Positions 54,423 to 63,942 of a stretch of 64,000 nt of DNA are shown piece by piece. The stretch comes from Skermanella mucosa (GTDB lineage Bacteria > Pseudomonadota > Alphaproteobacteria > Azospirillales > Azospirillaceae). The notes under the pieces are model-generated. The model made no database searches, was not told the DNA's origin, and saw only the letters and a list, made by a program, of their open reading frames with translations. The DNA lies in NCBI RefSeq assembly GCF_016765655.2, contig NZ_CP086106.1, positions 2,662,501 to 2,726,500 of the forward strand, read 5' to 3'. The translations under genes were made by a program, and so were the position numbers. Each line of letters opens with the position of its first letter. Within the stretch, counting starts at the first letter, position 1.

Positions 54423-55508
54423 ATGGAACGGCTGACACCGAGGGTGGGCATTGGCCAGATAACCCCGCACAAGCCGGTCCGCGTTCCGCACGGCGGGCGC
54501 CCCCTCATCGACCTGTCTCTCAGCCACAACGCCTTGGGACCAAGCCCGAAATCGATCACCGCCTATCGGCAGGCGGCCCAGAACCTGCACCGGTATCCCG
54601 ATGGCGAGCATACGGCGCTGCGCGCGGCGATCGCGCGCCGCTACGACATCGAGCCGGACCACATCACCTGCTCGAACGGGTCGGACGAGATGATCCAGAT
54701 CGTCACGGAGTCCTATGCCGGCCCGGGCGACGAGGTGCTGTTCCACCAGTACGGCTATCACGGCTTCGTCAAGGCGGCCCGGATGACCGGGGCGACACCG
54801 GTTATCGCGGCCGAGCGCGACTTGGCCGTCGACGTGGAGGCTCTCGCCGAACTGGCCGGCGACCGGACGAAGATCGTGTTCCTGGCCAATCCCAACAATC
54901 CCACCGGTTCCTATGTCCCGTCCGAGCAGGTGCAGCGGCTGCGGGCCGAACTGCCGGCGCATACCTTGCTGGTGCTCGACAGCGCCTATGCGGATTACGT
55001 CCGCCGCAACAATTACGACCCCGGATTCGACTTGGTGAACGAGCACGACAACGTGCTGATGGTCCGCACCTTCTCCAAGCTTCATGGGCTGGCGGGCCTG
55101 CGGATCGGCTGGGCCTACGGCCCGCCGGCGATCATCGAGACGCTGGACCGTGTCAGGCCGCTCTACAATGTCGGGCTGCCGGCCCAGGCCGCCGCCGCCG
55201 CGGCACTCGGCGACCTGGAGCACGAGGAGGCGACGCTCGCCCACAACGACGCCTGGAGCGCTTGGCTGTCCCATGAACTGCGGTCGATCGGCGTGCGGGT
55301 CTATCCAAGCGTCTGCAACTTCCTGCTGGTCCGGATTCCGCCGGATCCGACCATGAGCGTCCCGATGCTGTCGCAGCACCTGCTGGACCATGGCATCCTG
55401 GTGAAATCGCTGGGCCACTATGGCCTGCCCGACTGCATGAGGATCACGATCGGCACCGAGGAGGAGAACCACGCGCTGATGGGCGCGCTGCGCGAGGTGC
55501 TGGACTGA
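54423..55508 (+). CDS. hisC: HisC-like aminotransferase (histidinol-phosphate aminotransferase family)
   Basis: A 361-residue PLP fold-type I enzyme. SLSHNALGPSP, NGSDEMIQIV, ANPNNPTGSYV, DSAYADYV and the catalytic lysine in TFSKLHGLAGLRIGWAYG match the HisC group, which transaminates imidazole-acetol phosphate and often aromatic 2-oxo acids. GGGAGA precedes the ATG at 54423; a TTG two codons earlier is an alternative. The gene is isolated from other his genes, so a role in aromatic amino acid transamination is possible. Confidence 0.85.
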   Translation: MERLTPRVGIGQITPHKPVRVPHGGRPLIDLSLSHNALGPSPKSITAYRQAAQNLHRYPDGEHTALRAAIARRYDIEPDHITCSNGSDEMIQIVTESYAGPGDEVLFHQYGYHGFVKAARMTGATPVIAAERDLAVDVEALAELAGDRTKIVFLANPNNPTGSYVPSEQVQRLRAELPAHTLLVLDSAYADYVRRNNYDPGFDLVNEHDNVLMVRTFSKLHGLAGLRIGWAYGPPAIIETLDRVRPLYNVGLPAQAAAAAALGDLEHEEATLAHNDAWSAWLSHELRSIGVRVYPSVCNFLLVRIPPDPTMSVPMLSQHLLDHGILVKSLGHYGLPDCMRITIGTEEENHALMGALREVLD

Positions 55509-55615
55509 TCCGGGGGCCGGCTCTCCGGGCAGCCCCGTGCCGGAGGGAAACCTTTCGGCGATTTAATGTTGCCGCAAGGAGACGGTAAGGCTCGTACCGC
55601 TAGAACGCCATCAAT

Positions 55616-55631
55616 GCCGCCCTGTGGCGGC
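55616..55631 (+). promoter_or_regulatory. Small hairpin in the htrA leader
   Basis: GCCGCC (55616-55621) and GGCGGC (55626-55631) around a 4-nt loop, 28 bp upstream of the htrA ATG. Possibly a terminator of hisC or a leader structure. Confidence 0.35.
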
Positions 55632-55659
55632 TCCCGATTCGTTCAGCCAGGAGCCTCGA

Positions 55660-57195
55660 ATGGTCCCGTCTCTACCGGTCACCCGTTTCCCCGCCCCTGC
55701 CCTCGCCGCACGTTTCCGCAGGGCGACCGCCGCCTTCCTGCTGGGCACCACGATCCTGTCCGGCGCCGCCGCCGTGCTTCCCGCCGCTGCCGCCGCCCCG
55801 GTGTCGGTGCCGGGAGTGTCGCAGGAACTGCCGGGCAGCTTCGCCGACCTGGTCGACCGGGTCATGCCGGCCGTGGTCAACGTCTCAACCGTCCAAAGCG
55901 GCGACGGCGCTCCCGAGCAGCGCGATCTGCCTGGAATGCCGGAATTCCCGCCCGGCTCGCCCTTCGAAGAGTTCTTCCGCCAGTTCCAGGAGCAGCAGCG
56001 CGGGTCCCGCCCGCGCGCGGAGCGCCAGCAGGCGCAGGGGTCCGGCTTCATCATCGACGCGGGCGGCTACGTGGTGACCAACAACCACGTGATCGACGGC
56101 GCCGACGAGATCAGCGTGACCCTGCACGACGGCTCCAGGCTTGACGCCAAGCTGGTCGGGCGCGACCCGAAGACCGACTTGGCGCTGCTGAAGGTCGAGG
56201 CCGGGAAGCCGCTGGCCTACCTGGAGTTCGGCGACAGCGACACCGCGCGCGTCGGCGACTGGGTGATCGCGATCGGCAACCCCTTCGGACTCGGCGGCAC
56301 CGTGACCTCCGGCATCGTCTCCGCCCGCGGGCGCGACATTCAGGCCGGGCCTTACGACGACTTCCTGCAGCTCGATGCCTCGATCAACCGCGGCAATTCC
56401 GGCGGCCCGACCTTCGACGTGCAAGGACGCGTGATCGGCATCAACACGGCCATCTTCTCCCCCAATGGCGGCAGCGTCGGCATCGGTTTCGCGATCCCGT
56501 CGAATCTGGCCAAGGGCGTCATCGCCCAGCTGCGCGAGAACGGCGCGGTCAGCCGCGGCTGGCTGGGCGTGCAGATCCAGCAGGTCACGCCGGAGATCGC
56601 CGACAGCCTCGGCCTAGAGCCCAAGGGCGCGCTGGTCGCGGACGTCACGGCGAACAGCCCGGCTGCCAAGGCCAAGCTGGCGGCGGGAGACGTGATCCTG
56701 GCGCTGGACGGGCGGCCGGTCGACACGATCAAGGATCTCACCCGGATGGTGGCGGACAGCAAGACCGGCTCCACCGTCAAGCTGGACATCCTGCGCCGGG
56801 GCAAGCGCGAGACCGTCGCCGTCACGCTGGACGCCATGCCCGACCAGCCCCAGGTCGCCGCGGCGACGCAGTCGCCGGACCAGCCGGGAGCGGCCCAGAC
56901 CGACACCGTCCTCGGCATGACCCTGTCCTCGCTCGATATGTCCGGCCGGCGCCGCTTCGGCCTGTCCGAGGGTGTCGAGGGGGTGCTGGTGGTCGGGCTG
57001 GAGGATGCCGCCAACGGCGTGAACCTGCGGCCGGGCGACGTGATCACCGAAGTCGGCAACGAGCGGGTCGCCGCCCCCGCCCAGATCGCGGCGAAGGTCG
57101 AGGAGGCCAGGGAGGCCGGCCGCGGAGCCGTGCTGCTGCGGGTCAACCGCCAGGGCACCGAGCAGTTCGTCGCCGTTCCGATCAAGAAGGCGTGA
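55660..57195 (+). CDS. Periplasmic serine protease, Do/HtrA (DegP) family
   Basis: A 511-residue secreted protease-chaperone. A signal peptide (to about residue 48, ending AAAAAP), trypsin-like domain with catalytic His in TNNHVIDGA, Asp in KTDLALLK and Ser in RGNSGGPTF, then two PDZ domains (about 300-390 and 415-505). The start is the ATG at 55660 with AGGAG before it; the GTG at 55624 is rejected. It degrades or refolds misfolded envelope proteins. A two-component pair follows, 104 bp downstream. Confidence 0.96.
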   Translation: MVPSLPVTRFPAPALAARFRRATAAFLLGTTILSGAAAVLPAAAAAPVSVPGVSQELPGSFADLVDRVMPAVVNVSTVQSGDGAPEQRDLPGMPEFPPGSPFEEFFRQFQEQQRGSRPRAERQQAQGSGFIIDAGGYVVTNNHVIDGADEISVTLHDGSRLDAKLVGRDPKTDLALLKVEAGKPLAYLEFGDSDTARVGDWVIAIGNPFGLGGTVTSGIVSARGRDIQAGPYDDFLQLDASINRGNSGGPTFDVQGRVIGINTAIFSPNGGSVGIGFAIPSNLAKGVIAQLRENGAVSRGWLGVQIQQVTPEIADSLGLEPKGALVADVTANSPAAKAKLAAGDVILALDGRPVDTIKDLTRMVADSKTGSTVKLDILRRGKRETVAVTLDAMPDQPQVAAATQSPDQPGAAQTDTVLGMTLSSLDMSGRRRFGLSEGVEGVLVVGLEDAANGVNLRPGDVITEVGNERVAAPAQIAAKVEEAREAGRGAVLLRVNRQGTEQFVAVPIKKA

Positions 57196-57210
57196 TCATG
57201 GGCAGGGGCT

Positions 57211-57229
57211 TCGGGGGAGCGTCCCCCGA
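57211..57229 (+). promoter_or_regulatory. Perfect hairpin between htrA and the response regulator
   Basis: TCGGGGGA (57211-57218) and TCCCCCGA (57222-57229) pair around 3 nt, 16 bp past htrA. A second stem CGCTCC/GGAGCG follows at 57239-57258. No T-run. Could attenuate read-through or separate expression levels of the protease and its presumed regulators. Confidence 0.45.
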
Positions 57230-57299
57230 TGACCGCCCCGCTCCCTCCGGGCGGAGCGATCCTCCTGGCGAGCGGGCCCCGATCGGCTATGATGGGGGC

Positions 57300-57974
57300 A
57301 TGAAGATACTGGTCATCGAGGATGACGCCCAGGCGGCCGCCTACATGGTCAAGGGCCTGAGGGAGAGCGGCCACGTCGTCGACCATGCGGCCGACGGGAA
57401 GGACGGCCTGTTCATGGCTGGGTCGGAGACTTACGACGTGCTGATCGTCGACCGGCTCCTCCCGGGACGGGACGGCCTGTCGCTGGTGGAGATCCTGCGC
57501 GGGGCCGGCACCGACACGCCGGTCCTGTTCCTCAGCGCGCTGGGCAGCGTCGACGACCGGGTGCGCGGTCTGCGCGCCGGCGGCGACGACTACCTGACGA
57601 AGCCCTACGCCTTCTCCGAGCTGCTGGCCCGGGTCGAGGCCCTGGGCCGGCGCAAGTCGGCGGGAGCCGCCGCGACCACCCGCCTGCAGGTCGGCGACCT
57701 GGAGATGGACCTGCTGGCGCGACGGGTGCGGCGGGGTACCAGGCAGATCGACCTGCTCCCCCGCGAGTTCAGGCTGCTGGAGTATCTGATGCGGCATGCC
57801 GGCAACGTCGTCACTCGCACCATGCTGCTGGAGAGCGTCTGGGACTATCATTTCGACCCCCAGACCAACGTGATCGACGTGCATGTTGCGCGGCTGCGGC
57901 AGAAGATCGACCGCGACTTCCCGACGCCGATGATCCACACCGTGCGCGGCGCCGGATATACCCTGCGTGCCTGA
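57300..57974 (+). CDS. OmpR-family response regulator
   Basis: A 224-residue DNA-binding regulator: receiver domain (phospho-acceptor D51 in VLIVDRLLPG, K in LTKPYAF) and a winged-helix Trans_reg_C domain with LLPREFRLLEYLMRHAGNVV and VIDVHVARLRQKI. The ATG at 57300 is chosen; a longer frame from 57192 is less likely. It overlaps the kinase gene by 8 bp. The likely target is the neighbouring htrA or envelope-stress genes. Confidence 0.95.
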   Translation: MKILVIEDDAQAAAYMVKGLRESGHVVDHAADGKDGLFMAGSETYDVLIVDRLLPGRDGLSLVEILRGAGTDTPVLFLSALGSVDDRVRGLRAGGDDYLTKPYAFSELLARVEALGRRKSAGAAATTRLQVGDLEMDLLARRVRRGTRQIDLLPREFRLLEYLMRHAGNVVTRTMLLESVWDYHFDPQTNVIDVHVARLRQKIDRDFPTPMIHTVRGAGYTLRA

Positions 57975-59355
57975 CCTCGGCCTGCTCAGAACCACCACGT
58001 TCAGGGTGGCGCTGCTCTATCTCGGCCTGTTCCTCGCGTCGGTTCTGGTGATCCTGGGGCTTATCTACTGGTTCACAGCCGGCTTCATCGAGCGCCAGAC
58101 CGACGAGACCATCGCGGCGGAGATCGCCGGATTGCGGGAGCATTACCGCCAACGGCGCCTGCCGGGCCTGATCGAGGTCGTCAATGCCCGCAGCGCCACG
58201 CCGCGGACGAACACCCTCTACCTGGTCGCGTCGCCGACCTATGCCCCGCTGGCCGGCAACCTGTCGGCCTGGCCTGACGCCGCCCCGGATTCGGACGGCT
58301 GGGTCGAGTTCGAGATCAAGGACGCGGCGCCAACGCCGGACGGCCGGCGCCATGACGCCAGGGCCGTGATGTTCACCCTTTCCGGCGGCTATCACCTCCT
58401 GGTCGGGCGCGACACGCGGGAGCGCGGTCAGTTCCAGGAGCGGGTGCTGATCTCGCTCGCCTGGGCGCTGCTGCTCACGGTAGGCCTGGGTGCCGCCGGC
58501 GGCGTGCTGATCAGCCGCAACGTGATGCACCGCATCGACGCCATCAACCGGACGACCCGCCAGATCATGTCCGGCGCCCTGCAGGAACGGATGGCGGTCA
58601 AGGGCAGCGGCGACGAGCTGGACCAGCTCGCCGGAAACCTCAACGCGATGCTCGACCAGATCGAGCAACTCATGGTCGGCATGCGGCAGGTGTCGGACAG
58701 CATCGCGCACGACCTGCGGACGCCGCTGACGCGCCTGCGGTCGCGCCTGGAGATAACCCTTGTCGAATGCGCCGGCGAGGACGAGTACCGCGGCGCCATC
58801 CAGGAGGCGATCGGGGAGGCGGACCGCCTGCTCGGCATCTTCTCCGCATTGCTGAGCATCGCCGAGGCCGAGGCCGGAACCCTCCAGCGCAGCTTCCACA
58901 AGGTCGCGCTGGCCGATATCGCCCGCCAGATCGCCGACCTCTACGAACCCGCGGCCGAGGAAGCCGGGCTCAGCCTCGACAGTGACATTCGGGCCGAGCC
59001 GGTCGTTCTCGGCAACCAGCAGCTCCTCGCCCAGGCTGTCGCCAACCTGCTGGACAACGCGCTGAAATACTCCCCGGCGGGAGGACGGGTTACCGTGGTC
59101 GTAGACGGCCCCGACGGGTCCCGCGGTGCCTTCATCTCGGTATCCGACGGCGGCCCGGGGATCCCGGCCGACCAGCGGGAGAGCGTCCTGCGGCGATTCG
59201 TTCGGCTGGAGTCGAGCCGGAGCTCGCCAGGCAACGGGCTGGGGCTCAGCCTGGTAGATGCCGTAGCCCGGCTGCACGGCGCCCGTCTCGAAATGGACGA
59301 TAACCGGCCGGGACTGATCGTTGCCATTGCGTTCCCCCGGATCGACGCTGGGTGA
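57967..59355 (+). CDS. Membrane sensor histidine kinase, partner of the OmpR-type regulator
   Basis: A 462-residue sensor kinase with a GTG start overlapping the regulator stop. TM1 (about 13-38), a periplasmic sensor of about 110 residues, TM2 (about 160-182), HAMP, HisKA with SIAHDLRTPLTRLRSRLE (phospho-His) and HATPase_c (N box LLDNALKYSPAGG, G1 DGGPGIP, G2 GNGLGLSLV). The input signal is unknown. Located behind htrA, it is a candidate envelope-stress sensor of the CpxA or ParS type. Confidence 0.94.
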   Translation: MPDLGLLRTTTFRVALLYLGLFLASVLVILGLIYWFTAGFIERQTDETIAAEIAGLREHYRQRRLPGLIEVVNARSATPRTNTLYLVASPTYAPLAGNLSAWPDAAPDSDGWVEFEIKDAAPTPDGRRHDARAVMFTLSGGYHLLVGRDTRERGQFQERVLISLAWALLLTVGLGAAGGVLISRNVMHRIDAINRTTRQIMSGALQERMAVKGSGDELDQLAGNLNAMLDQIEQLMVGMRQVSDSIAHDLRTPLTRLRSRLEITLVECAGEDEYRGAIQEAIGEADRLLGIFSALLSIAEAEAGTLQRSFHKVALADIARQIADLYEPAAEEAGLSLDSDIRAEPVVLGNQQLLAQAVANLLDNALKYSPAGGRVTVVVDGPDGSRGAFISVSDGGPGIPADQRESVLRRFVRLESSRSSPGNGLGLSLVDAVARLHGARLEMDDNRPGLIVAIAFPRIDAG

Positions 59356-59568
59356 CAAGTTTCAGAAACACCTTGCCAGTGACTCCGCCAGCCTGTTACC
59401 CGTAGGGCGACCGGCATTTCCCCGCCGGTTGACGCATGCCCGTAAGGGTTCGGCCCGCCGGGTACGGTCCGGGTGGGCGGATTTCCCGGGAGGATGTCGT
59501 CACGCGGGGCACCGGCCGACTTCATGTTCCCGACTTTTACCCGCTGACGTGGGGCAGCGCATATCGAT

Positions 59569-60045
59569 ATGACCGACGAAACCCTCGTCCTTCGCCATCC
59601 CAAGCTGCTCAGCCTTTACGCCTTCTGGCTGGAGCAATGTGCGGGAGCGCCGCTGCCGCTGGCATCCGCGCTGAACCCGACGGGGCTGCGGCCCTGGCTT
59701 GGCAACCTGCTGATCATGGATGTCGTCCGCAATTCGGACTTCGTCTATTCGTATTACGGCCAGTCCTTCTCGGACTCGTTCGGCGGGGACCGGGTCGGCC
59801 AGTCGATCGCGCGCCTGCCCGAACCCCAGGGTGACATCCTGCGCGCGGAATACGACCGCGTCCGGACGGAGGTCAGGCCCGTCGCCCGCGTCTATTCCGC
59901 CGATTTCGACGGCGTACCCTCCACATGGGAACGGCTGGTGCTCCCGCTGACCGAGGACGGCTCCACCGTAGGCAAGCTGCTGGTCGGCGCCTACAAGCTC
60001 GACCGGCCCCACCCCGTCGCCACGGGTGCTCCCAGGGCGTTCTGA
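59569..60045 (+). CDS. PAS_5-domain protein (DUF1457 type)
   Basis: A 158-residue protein consisting almost wholly of one PAS_5 domain, common in alphaproteobacteria: LPLASALNPTGLRPWLGNLLIMDVV, YSYYGQSFSDSFGGDRVGQS and YDRVRTEVRPVARVYSADFDGV are diagnostic. No output domain or membrane segment. Role unknown; may be a ligand sensor that works through a partner. 213 bp separate it from the kinase gene; nothing else is visible in that gap. Confidence 0.85.
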   Translation: MTDETLVLRHPKLLSLYAFWLEQCAGAPLPLASALNPTGLRPWLGNLLIMDVVRNSDFVYSYYGQSFSDSFGGDRVGQSIARLPEPQGDILRAEYDRVRTEVRPVARVYSADFDGVPSTWERLVLPLTEDGSTVGKLLVGAYKLDRPHPVATGAPRAF

Positions 60046-60186
60046 AAGCCGGCGGAAATTCGGCCGCTTGCGGGCCGAGTATTGACGAACATTTACCATT
60101 GGGAGACGGAGCGGCGTTAGGATGCGGCACGGGGAACCGGCCGCCGGCGTTTCCCGATTCACTATTCCAGGTGTTTGGACCAGACC

Positions 60187-62115
60187 ATGACTCAACAGGA
60201 AAGCCGTCTGCCCATCGATGCGGCTAATTCCGACATTACGACCGCCCAGGAGTTCAACCTGAGCTGTGCCATGAACAGCCAGCCGTTCAGGCTCCTCCTG
60301 GACGAATGGTCCGACGGCGCGGTCGAATGGGTCTTGGAAATCAATCCGGGCCGACCGAACGCGACCATCGCCTACGGCACCGGCCAACAGGAAGAGCTGT
60401 TCGCGGTCATCGCCGCCAACGCCTTCCTCGCCGGCGTGGAATGGGGCGAAGCGACCGCCAGGGCGCCCATGATCGGCCAGGATGCCGGCGACGCCGATGA
60501 CCTGGAGGCCGGAGACGGGGACGAGGCCGGCGAATACCCGGAAGCCGCTCCCCGCGACCCGAACGCGCCGTACGAGCTGCCGCCGGTCGAGCTGCTGCAG
60601 CCGGCCCCGCCGACCGACAAGGCGACGATGGACGAGTCCTCGCTGGCCCACAACGCCCGCAACCTGGAAACGGTGCTGAAGAACTTCGGCGTGCGCGGGG
60701 AGATCATGGAGGTGCGGCCCGGCCCGGTCGTTACCCTGTACGAGCTGGAGCCCGCCCCCGGCCTGAAGTCGTCGCGCGTCATCAACCTGGCGGAAGACAT
60801 CGCCCGGTCGATGCGGGCGCTGACCGTCCGCATCGCCGTGGTGCCGGGCCGCAGCGTGATCGGCATCGAATTGCCCAACCCGACACGGGAAAAGGTCTTC
60901 CTGCGCGAGATGCTGGACTGCGACGCCTATCAGCAGACCCCGGCCAAGCTGGCGCTGGTGCTGGGCAAGGACATCGGCGGCACGCCGATCGTCGTGGACC
61001 TGGCACGCATGCCGCACCTGCTGATCGCCGGCACCACGGGGTCGGGCAAGTCGGTCTGCATCAATACCATGATCCTGTCGCTGCTCTACCGATTGCCGCC
61101 GGAGAAGTGCCGTTTCATCATGGTCGATCCGAAGATGCTGGAGCTGTCGGTCTATGACGGCATCCCGCACCTGCTGGCCCCCGTGGTGACCGATCCGAAG
61201 AAGGCGATCGTCGCTCTGAAATGGGCCGTGCGCGAGATGGAGAGCCGTTACCGTGCCATGGCCAAGTTCGGCGTCCGCAACATCGAGGGCTATAACCAGC
61301 GGATCGGGGAACTGCTGGAGACGGGCGAGCAGGTGTTCCGCCAAGTCCAGGTCGGCTACGACAAGGCCAAGCGCCAGCCGATCTTCGAGGAACAGCCGAT
61401 GGAGCTGAAGTCCCTGCCCTACATCGTGGTGGTGGTGGACGAGATGGCGGACCTGATGCTGGTGGCCGGCAAGGACATCGAGGCGGCGATCCAGCGGCTG
61501 GCGCAGATGGCGCGGGCAGCCGGCATCCACCTGATCATGGCGACCCAGCGGCCCTCGGTCGACGTGATCACCGGCACCATCAAGGCCAACTTCCCGACCC
61601 GGATCAGCTTCCAGGTCACCAGCAAGATCGACAGCCGCACCATCCTGGGCGAACAGGGCGCCGAGCAACTCCTCGGCCAGGGCGACATGCTCTATATGGC
61701 TGGCGGTGGCCGTATCACCCGAGTCCACGGCCCCTTCGTCACCGACGAGGAAGTGGAGGACGTCGTCCGCCACTTGAAGGAGCAGGGCACGCCCGACTAT
61801 CTCCACTCCATCACGGAGGACGACGACAGCGCCGGCGACGACGAGGAGACCCCCTCCCCCGCTCCGGAGGAAGGCGCCGCTCCGTTCACCGGCAGCGACG
61901 ACGAGCTATATGAGCATGCGGTCGCCCTGGTGACCCGTGAGCGCAAGGCCTCGGTCAGCTTCATCCAGCGCTGCCTCCAGATCGGCTACAACCGGTCGGC
62001 TCGGCTGGTGGACCGCATGGAAGCCGAAGGTATCGTCAGTTCCGCCAATCACGTTGGCAAGCGCGATGTGCTGGTGTCGTCACGCAGCGAGGCCTACGAG
62101 CGCGACGGCGCTTGA
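60187..62115 (+). CDS. FtsK/SpoIIIE-type DNA translocase lacking the membrane domain
   Basis: A 642-residue soluble relative of FtsK. The alpha-beta motor has Walker A GTTGSGKS (282-289), Walker [13 protein letters not shown], and [12 protein letters not shown]. The C-terminal gamma winged helix ([46 protein letters not shown]) should recognise polar DNA motifs (KOPS). The four N-terminal membrane helices of true FtsK are missing; instead residues 1-110 form an unrecognised folded-looking domain ([33 protein letters not shown]-type content) and 110-145 an acidic linker. This resembles SftA of Bacillus. Start at the ATG 60187; a TTG four codons earlier is possible. Confidence 0.9.
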   Translation: MTQQESRLPIDAANSDITTAQEFNLSCAMNSQPFRLLLDEWSDGAVEWVLEINPGRPNATIAYGTGQQEELFAVIAANAFLAGVEWGEATARAPMIGQDAGDADDLEAGDGDEAGEYPEAAPRDPNAPYELPPVELLQPAPPTDKATMDESSLAHNARNLETVLKNFGVRGEIMEVRPGPVVTLYELEPAPGLKSSRVINLAEDIARSMRALTVRIAVVPGRSVIGIELPNPTREKVFLREMLDCDAYQQTPAKLALVLGKDIGGTPIVVDLARMPHLLIAGTTGSGKSVCINTMILSLLYRLPPEKCRFIMVDPKMLELSVYDGIPHLLAPVVTDPKKAIVALKWAVREMESRYRAMAKFGVRNIEGYNQRIGELLETGEQVFRQVQVGYDKAKRQPIFEEQPMELKSLPYIVVVVDEMADLMLVAGKDIEAAIQRLAQMARAAGIHLIMATQRPSVDVITGTIKANFPTRISFQVTSKIDSRTILGEQGAEQLLGQGDMLYMAGGGRITRVHGPFVTDEEVEDVVRHLKEQGTPDYLHSITEDDDSAGDDEETPSPAPEEGAAPFTGSDDELYEHAVALVTRERKASVSFIQRCLQIGYNRSARLVDRMEAEGIVSSANHVGKRDVLVSSRSEAYERDGA

Positions 62116-62187
62116 TGGCCAAGCGCGATGGCGCTCGAGTTCGTTTCTCGTTTTCGCGGTTGCGAAGAGGAATGCGGTAATACCAGT

Positions 62188-62241
62188 CCAGGAAAAACAA
62201 AACAGCGGGAGATTTGTCTTGTACTCGACAAGACTTCCTGG
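62188..62241 (+). promoter_or_regulatory. Nested stem-loops in the gap after the translocase gene (structured RNA candidate)
   Basis: CCAGGAA (62188-62194) pairs with TTCCTGG (62235-62241), and inside it GTCTTGT (62216-62222) pairs with ACAAGAC (62228-62234) around a 5-nt loop, both perfect, with a 21-nt single-stranded bulge on the left. The right arms are directly adjacent, which favours coaxial stacking. Within a 266-bp AT-richer gap without a gene. Could be a leader, a terminator variant or a small RNA. Confidence 0.4.
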
Positions 62242-62381
62242 CAATTTATTGGTTTGCTACTCGAAAGATCACTCTCGTAAGCGCTGCGGACACGGAGTAG
62301 CATTTGGGTCATAAAGGTGCAAAGCGCCAGTAAGGCGAATGCGCTAGTCTAAGAACTGCGCGCCCAAGGGGGAGAAACGTC

Positions 62382-62546
62382 ATGACCGGCAATCCGCGTA
62401 AAGAACCCTCTCTGACCGACCTGCTGAACGATCCGATCATCCAGCTCGTTATGCGCCGCGACGCGGTCGAACGGGAAGCCATCGAGGCCATGATCGCCAA
62501 GCTGCGCCTGAGTCGGCGCGCCGCGGCCGAGCGCATGGCGGCCTGA
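62382..62546 (+). CDS. Small conserved-looking protein of unknown function
   Basis: A 54-residue frame from the ATG at 62382, preceded by a good GGGGGAGA site. The sequence is amphipathic and helical (LTDLLNDPIIQLVMRRDAVEREAIEAMIAKLRLSRRAAAERM) and ends in a basic segment. GC-rich third positions match the genome. No family recognised. Confidence 0.6.
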   Translation: MTGNPRKEPSLTDLLNDPIIQLVMRRDAVEREAIEAMIAKLRLSRRAAAERMAA

Positions 62547-62573
62547 GCGGACCCTTTCCGGCCGGACGCCGGC

Positions 62574-63002
62574 TTACAGGTCCGCCCGCACTACCCTTTC
62601 TTCCGTGAACAGCATCAGGCCGTCGGGCAGATCGCCCGGCGGCTCGTTTGCCATGATCGATGCCGCGACGCGGATGCTGTCCAGGACCGCGTCGGTCGTG
62701 TAAGGCTTCGCCAGGAATCCCAGGGCCACATCTGCGGCCTGAACGGCCCTGTCCGCCTGTTCGGTGACGAACAACGAAGCTAGCCTGAAATGCTTCTTCA
62801 TGCCCCGGGCCGCGGCGATGCCGCTCCCTCCCGGTCCGAGATCGATATCCATCAGGGTCAGGGCGGGGCGGTGCTGCCGCGCCAGGTCCATGGCCGCCTT
62901 GACGGTCGTGGCGTAGCCCACGACTTCGTGGCCGGCATCCTCCAGCGTCAGTCCCAGCTTCGCGGCCAGCAGACCATCATCTTCAACGATCAGGATCCGC
63001 AT
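62574..63002 (-). CDS. Single-domain response regulator (CheY-like receiver)
   Basis: A 142-residue receiver domain: acidic pocket VEDD at residues 6-9, phospho-acceptor D52 in LTLMDIDLG, the conserved Thr in LFVTEQ and Lys in FLAKPY. A 20-residue tail (GLMLFTEERVVRADL) follows, and there is no output domain. The start is MRILIVED at 63002; a longer frame reaching 63473 runs through the upstream gene and is not used. It overlaps the upstream 83-residue gene by 20 bp. No kinase is adjacent. Confidence 0.88.
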   Translation of the reverse strand: MRILIVEDDGLLAAKLGLTLEDAGHEVVGYATTVKAAMDLARQHRPALTLMDIDLGPGGSGIAAARGMKKHFRLASLFVTEQADRAVQAADVALGFLAKPYTTDAVLDSIRVAASIMANEPPGDLPDGLMLFTEERVVRADL

Positions 63003-63234
63003 CCTGCTCCTCTTCGTTCTCGTCGTTTCGCTGCATCGACATAGGTTCCAGGATCCCGCCGACCAGTGACCTTTCGGACGGAAGAGGGACGACCACGAGG
63101 TCCACCTCCCGCACGTAGGAGAGGATGGTGCCATTGGCGAGCATGATATCGTACTTGGGTTGCAGTTCGATGGTCCGCCCGACGACGCGGCCGACCTGAT
63201 CGCCGTACCCGACCCTGGTTCCGAGCTTGAGCAT
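62983..63234 (-). CDS. Small beta-rich protein of unknown function, upstream of the receiver gene
   Basis: An 83-residue protein starting MLKLGTRVGYGDQVGRVVGR after a GGGAGA site. The first 60 residues alternate strands (VGRVVGRTIELQPKYDIMLANGTILSYVREVDLVVV), suggesting an SH3-like or KOW-like barrel, followed by an acidic tail (NDENEEEQDADPDR). Its end overlaps the receiver gene by 20 bp, so the two are probably translated together. No family recognised. Confidence 0.6.
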   Translation of the reverse strand: MLKLGTRVGYGDQVGRVVGRTIELQPKYDIMLANGTILSYVREVDLVVVPLPSERSLVGGILEPMSMQRNDENEEEQDADPDR

Positions 63235-63752
63235 CGCGTTCTCCCTGGCACATGCCTGAATTCCAGTAGAACCCAAAGCAGTTGCATGGTGTGGAAATAC
63301 GAAGCGGACGGGTTGCGCAAATAAGAGGTACGCTGCCGCACGCCGGGATGCTGCGGGCGCCATGATCCGATCGATCCGTTCGGAATTTCAAACGGCTCCT
63401 CGTTTAATATACTAAACAGACAATGGAGATCGAGTGCGCGACTTGTGCGGCGACGCTCTGCGAGCTTGCCCATGATCGGTGACCATGAGTGCCTTGGACG
63501 CCGATGTCGTCCAGCCGGCGCTTCGGCACCGATGGCACAGAAAGTTCAGTGTGAAGCCACCATGATGAAAATTCATGATGCACCTGCTAACTGCGAATCT
63601 GCAGGTTGTGGGATCTGCGATCTTGCAGGCTTTCCATTTCACTTACTGAACACCCAGAACGGGGCAGGTGTGATGGAGAAGCGGATCATAGGAAAAGATA
63701 CTAGTGGATTGGTTCTGTGCCTACAGGCCTATAACAGGATTTTAAACCGATT

Positions 63753-63771
63753 AACCTATTCTTCATAGGTT
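63753..63771. promoter_or_regulatory. Inverted repeat AACCTAT/ATAGGTT
   Basis: Exact 7-bp complements around a 5-nt loop (TCTTC), overlapping the end of the doubtful 107-codon frame. Candidate hairpin or operator. Confidence 0.35.
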
Positions 63772-63942
63772 GATGAGGTAGCTTGAACCCGTCTGGCACC
63801 TCAGGATCGGTGAGATTGAGGCGGGAAGATTCCCTTGGAGACGATATAGTTGGAGGTATCGAGTCGCCGCTCGCCGCTCCTACGATCCTGGCCGAAGTGC
63901 CGCGCAGAGAATGCCTGCCCCTGGCATGATTTCCCCAGATAC

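Noticed and set aside
63445-63768. A 107-codon plus frame at the right edge
   Set aside because: Poor codon bias, no clear ribosome site, no motif except scattered cysteines; kept only as a doubtful frame in the region entry.
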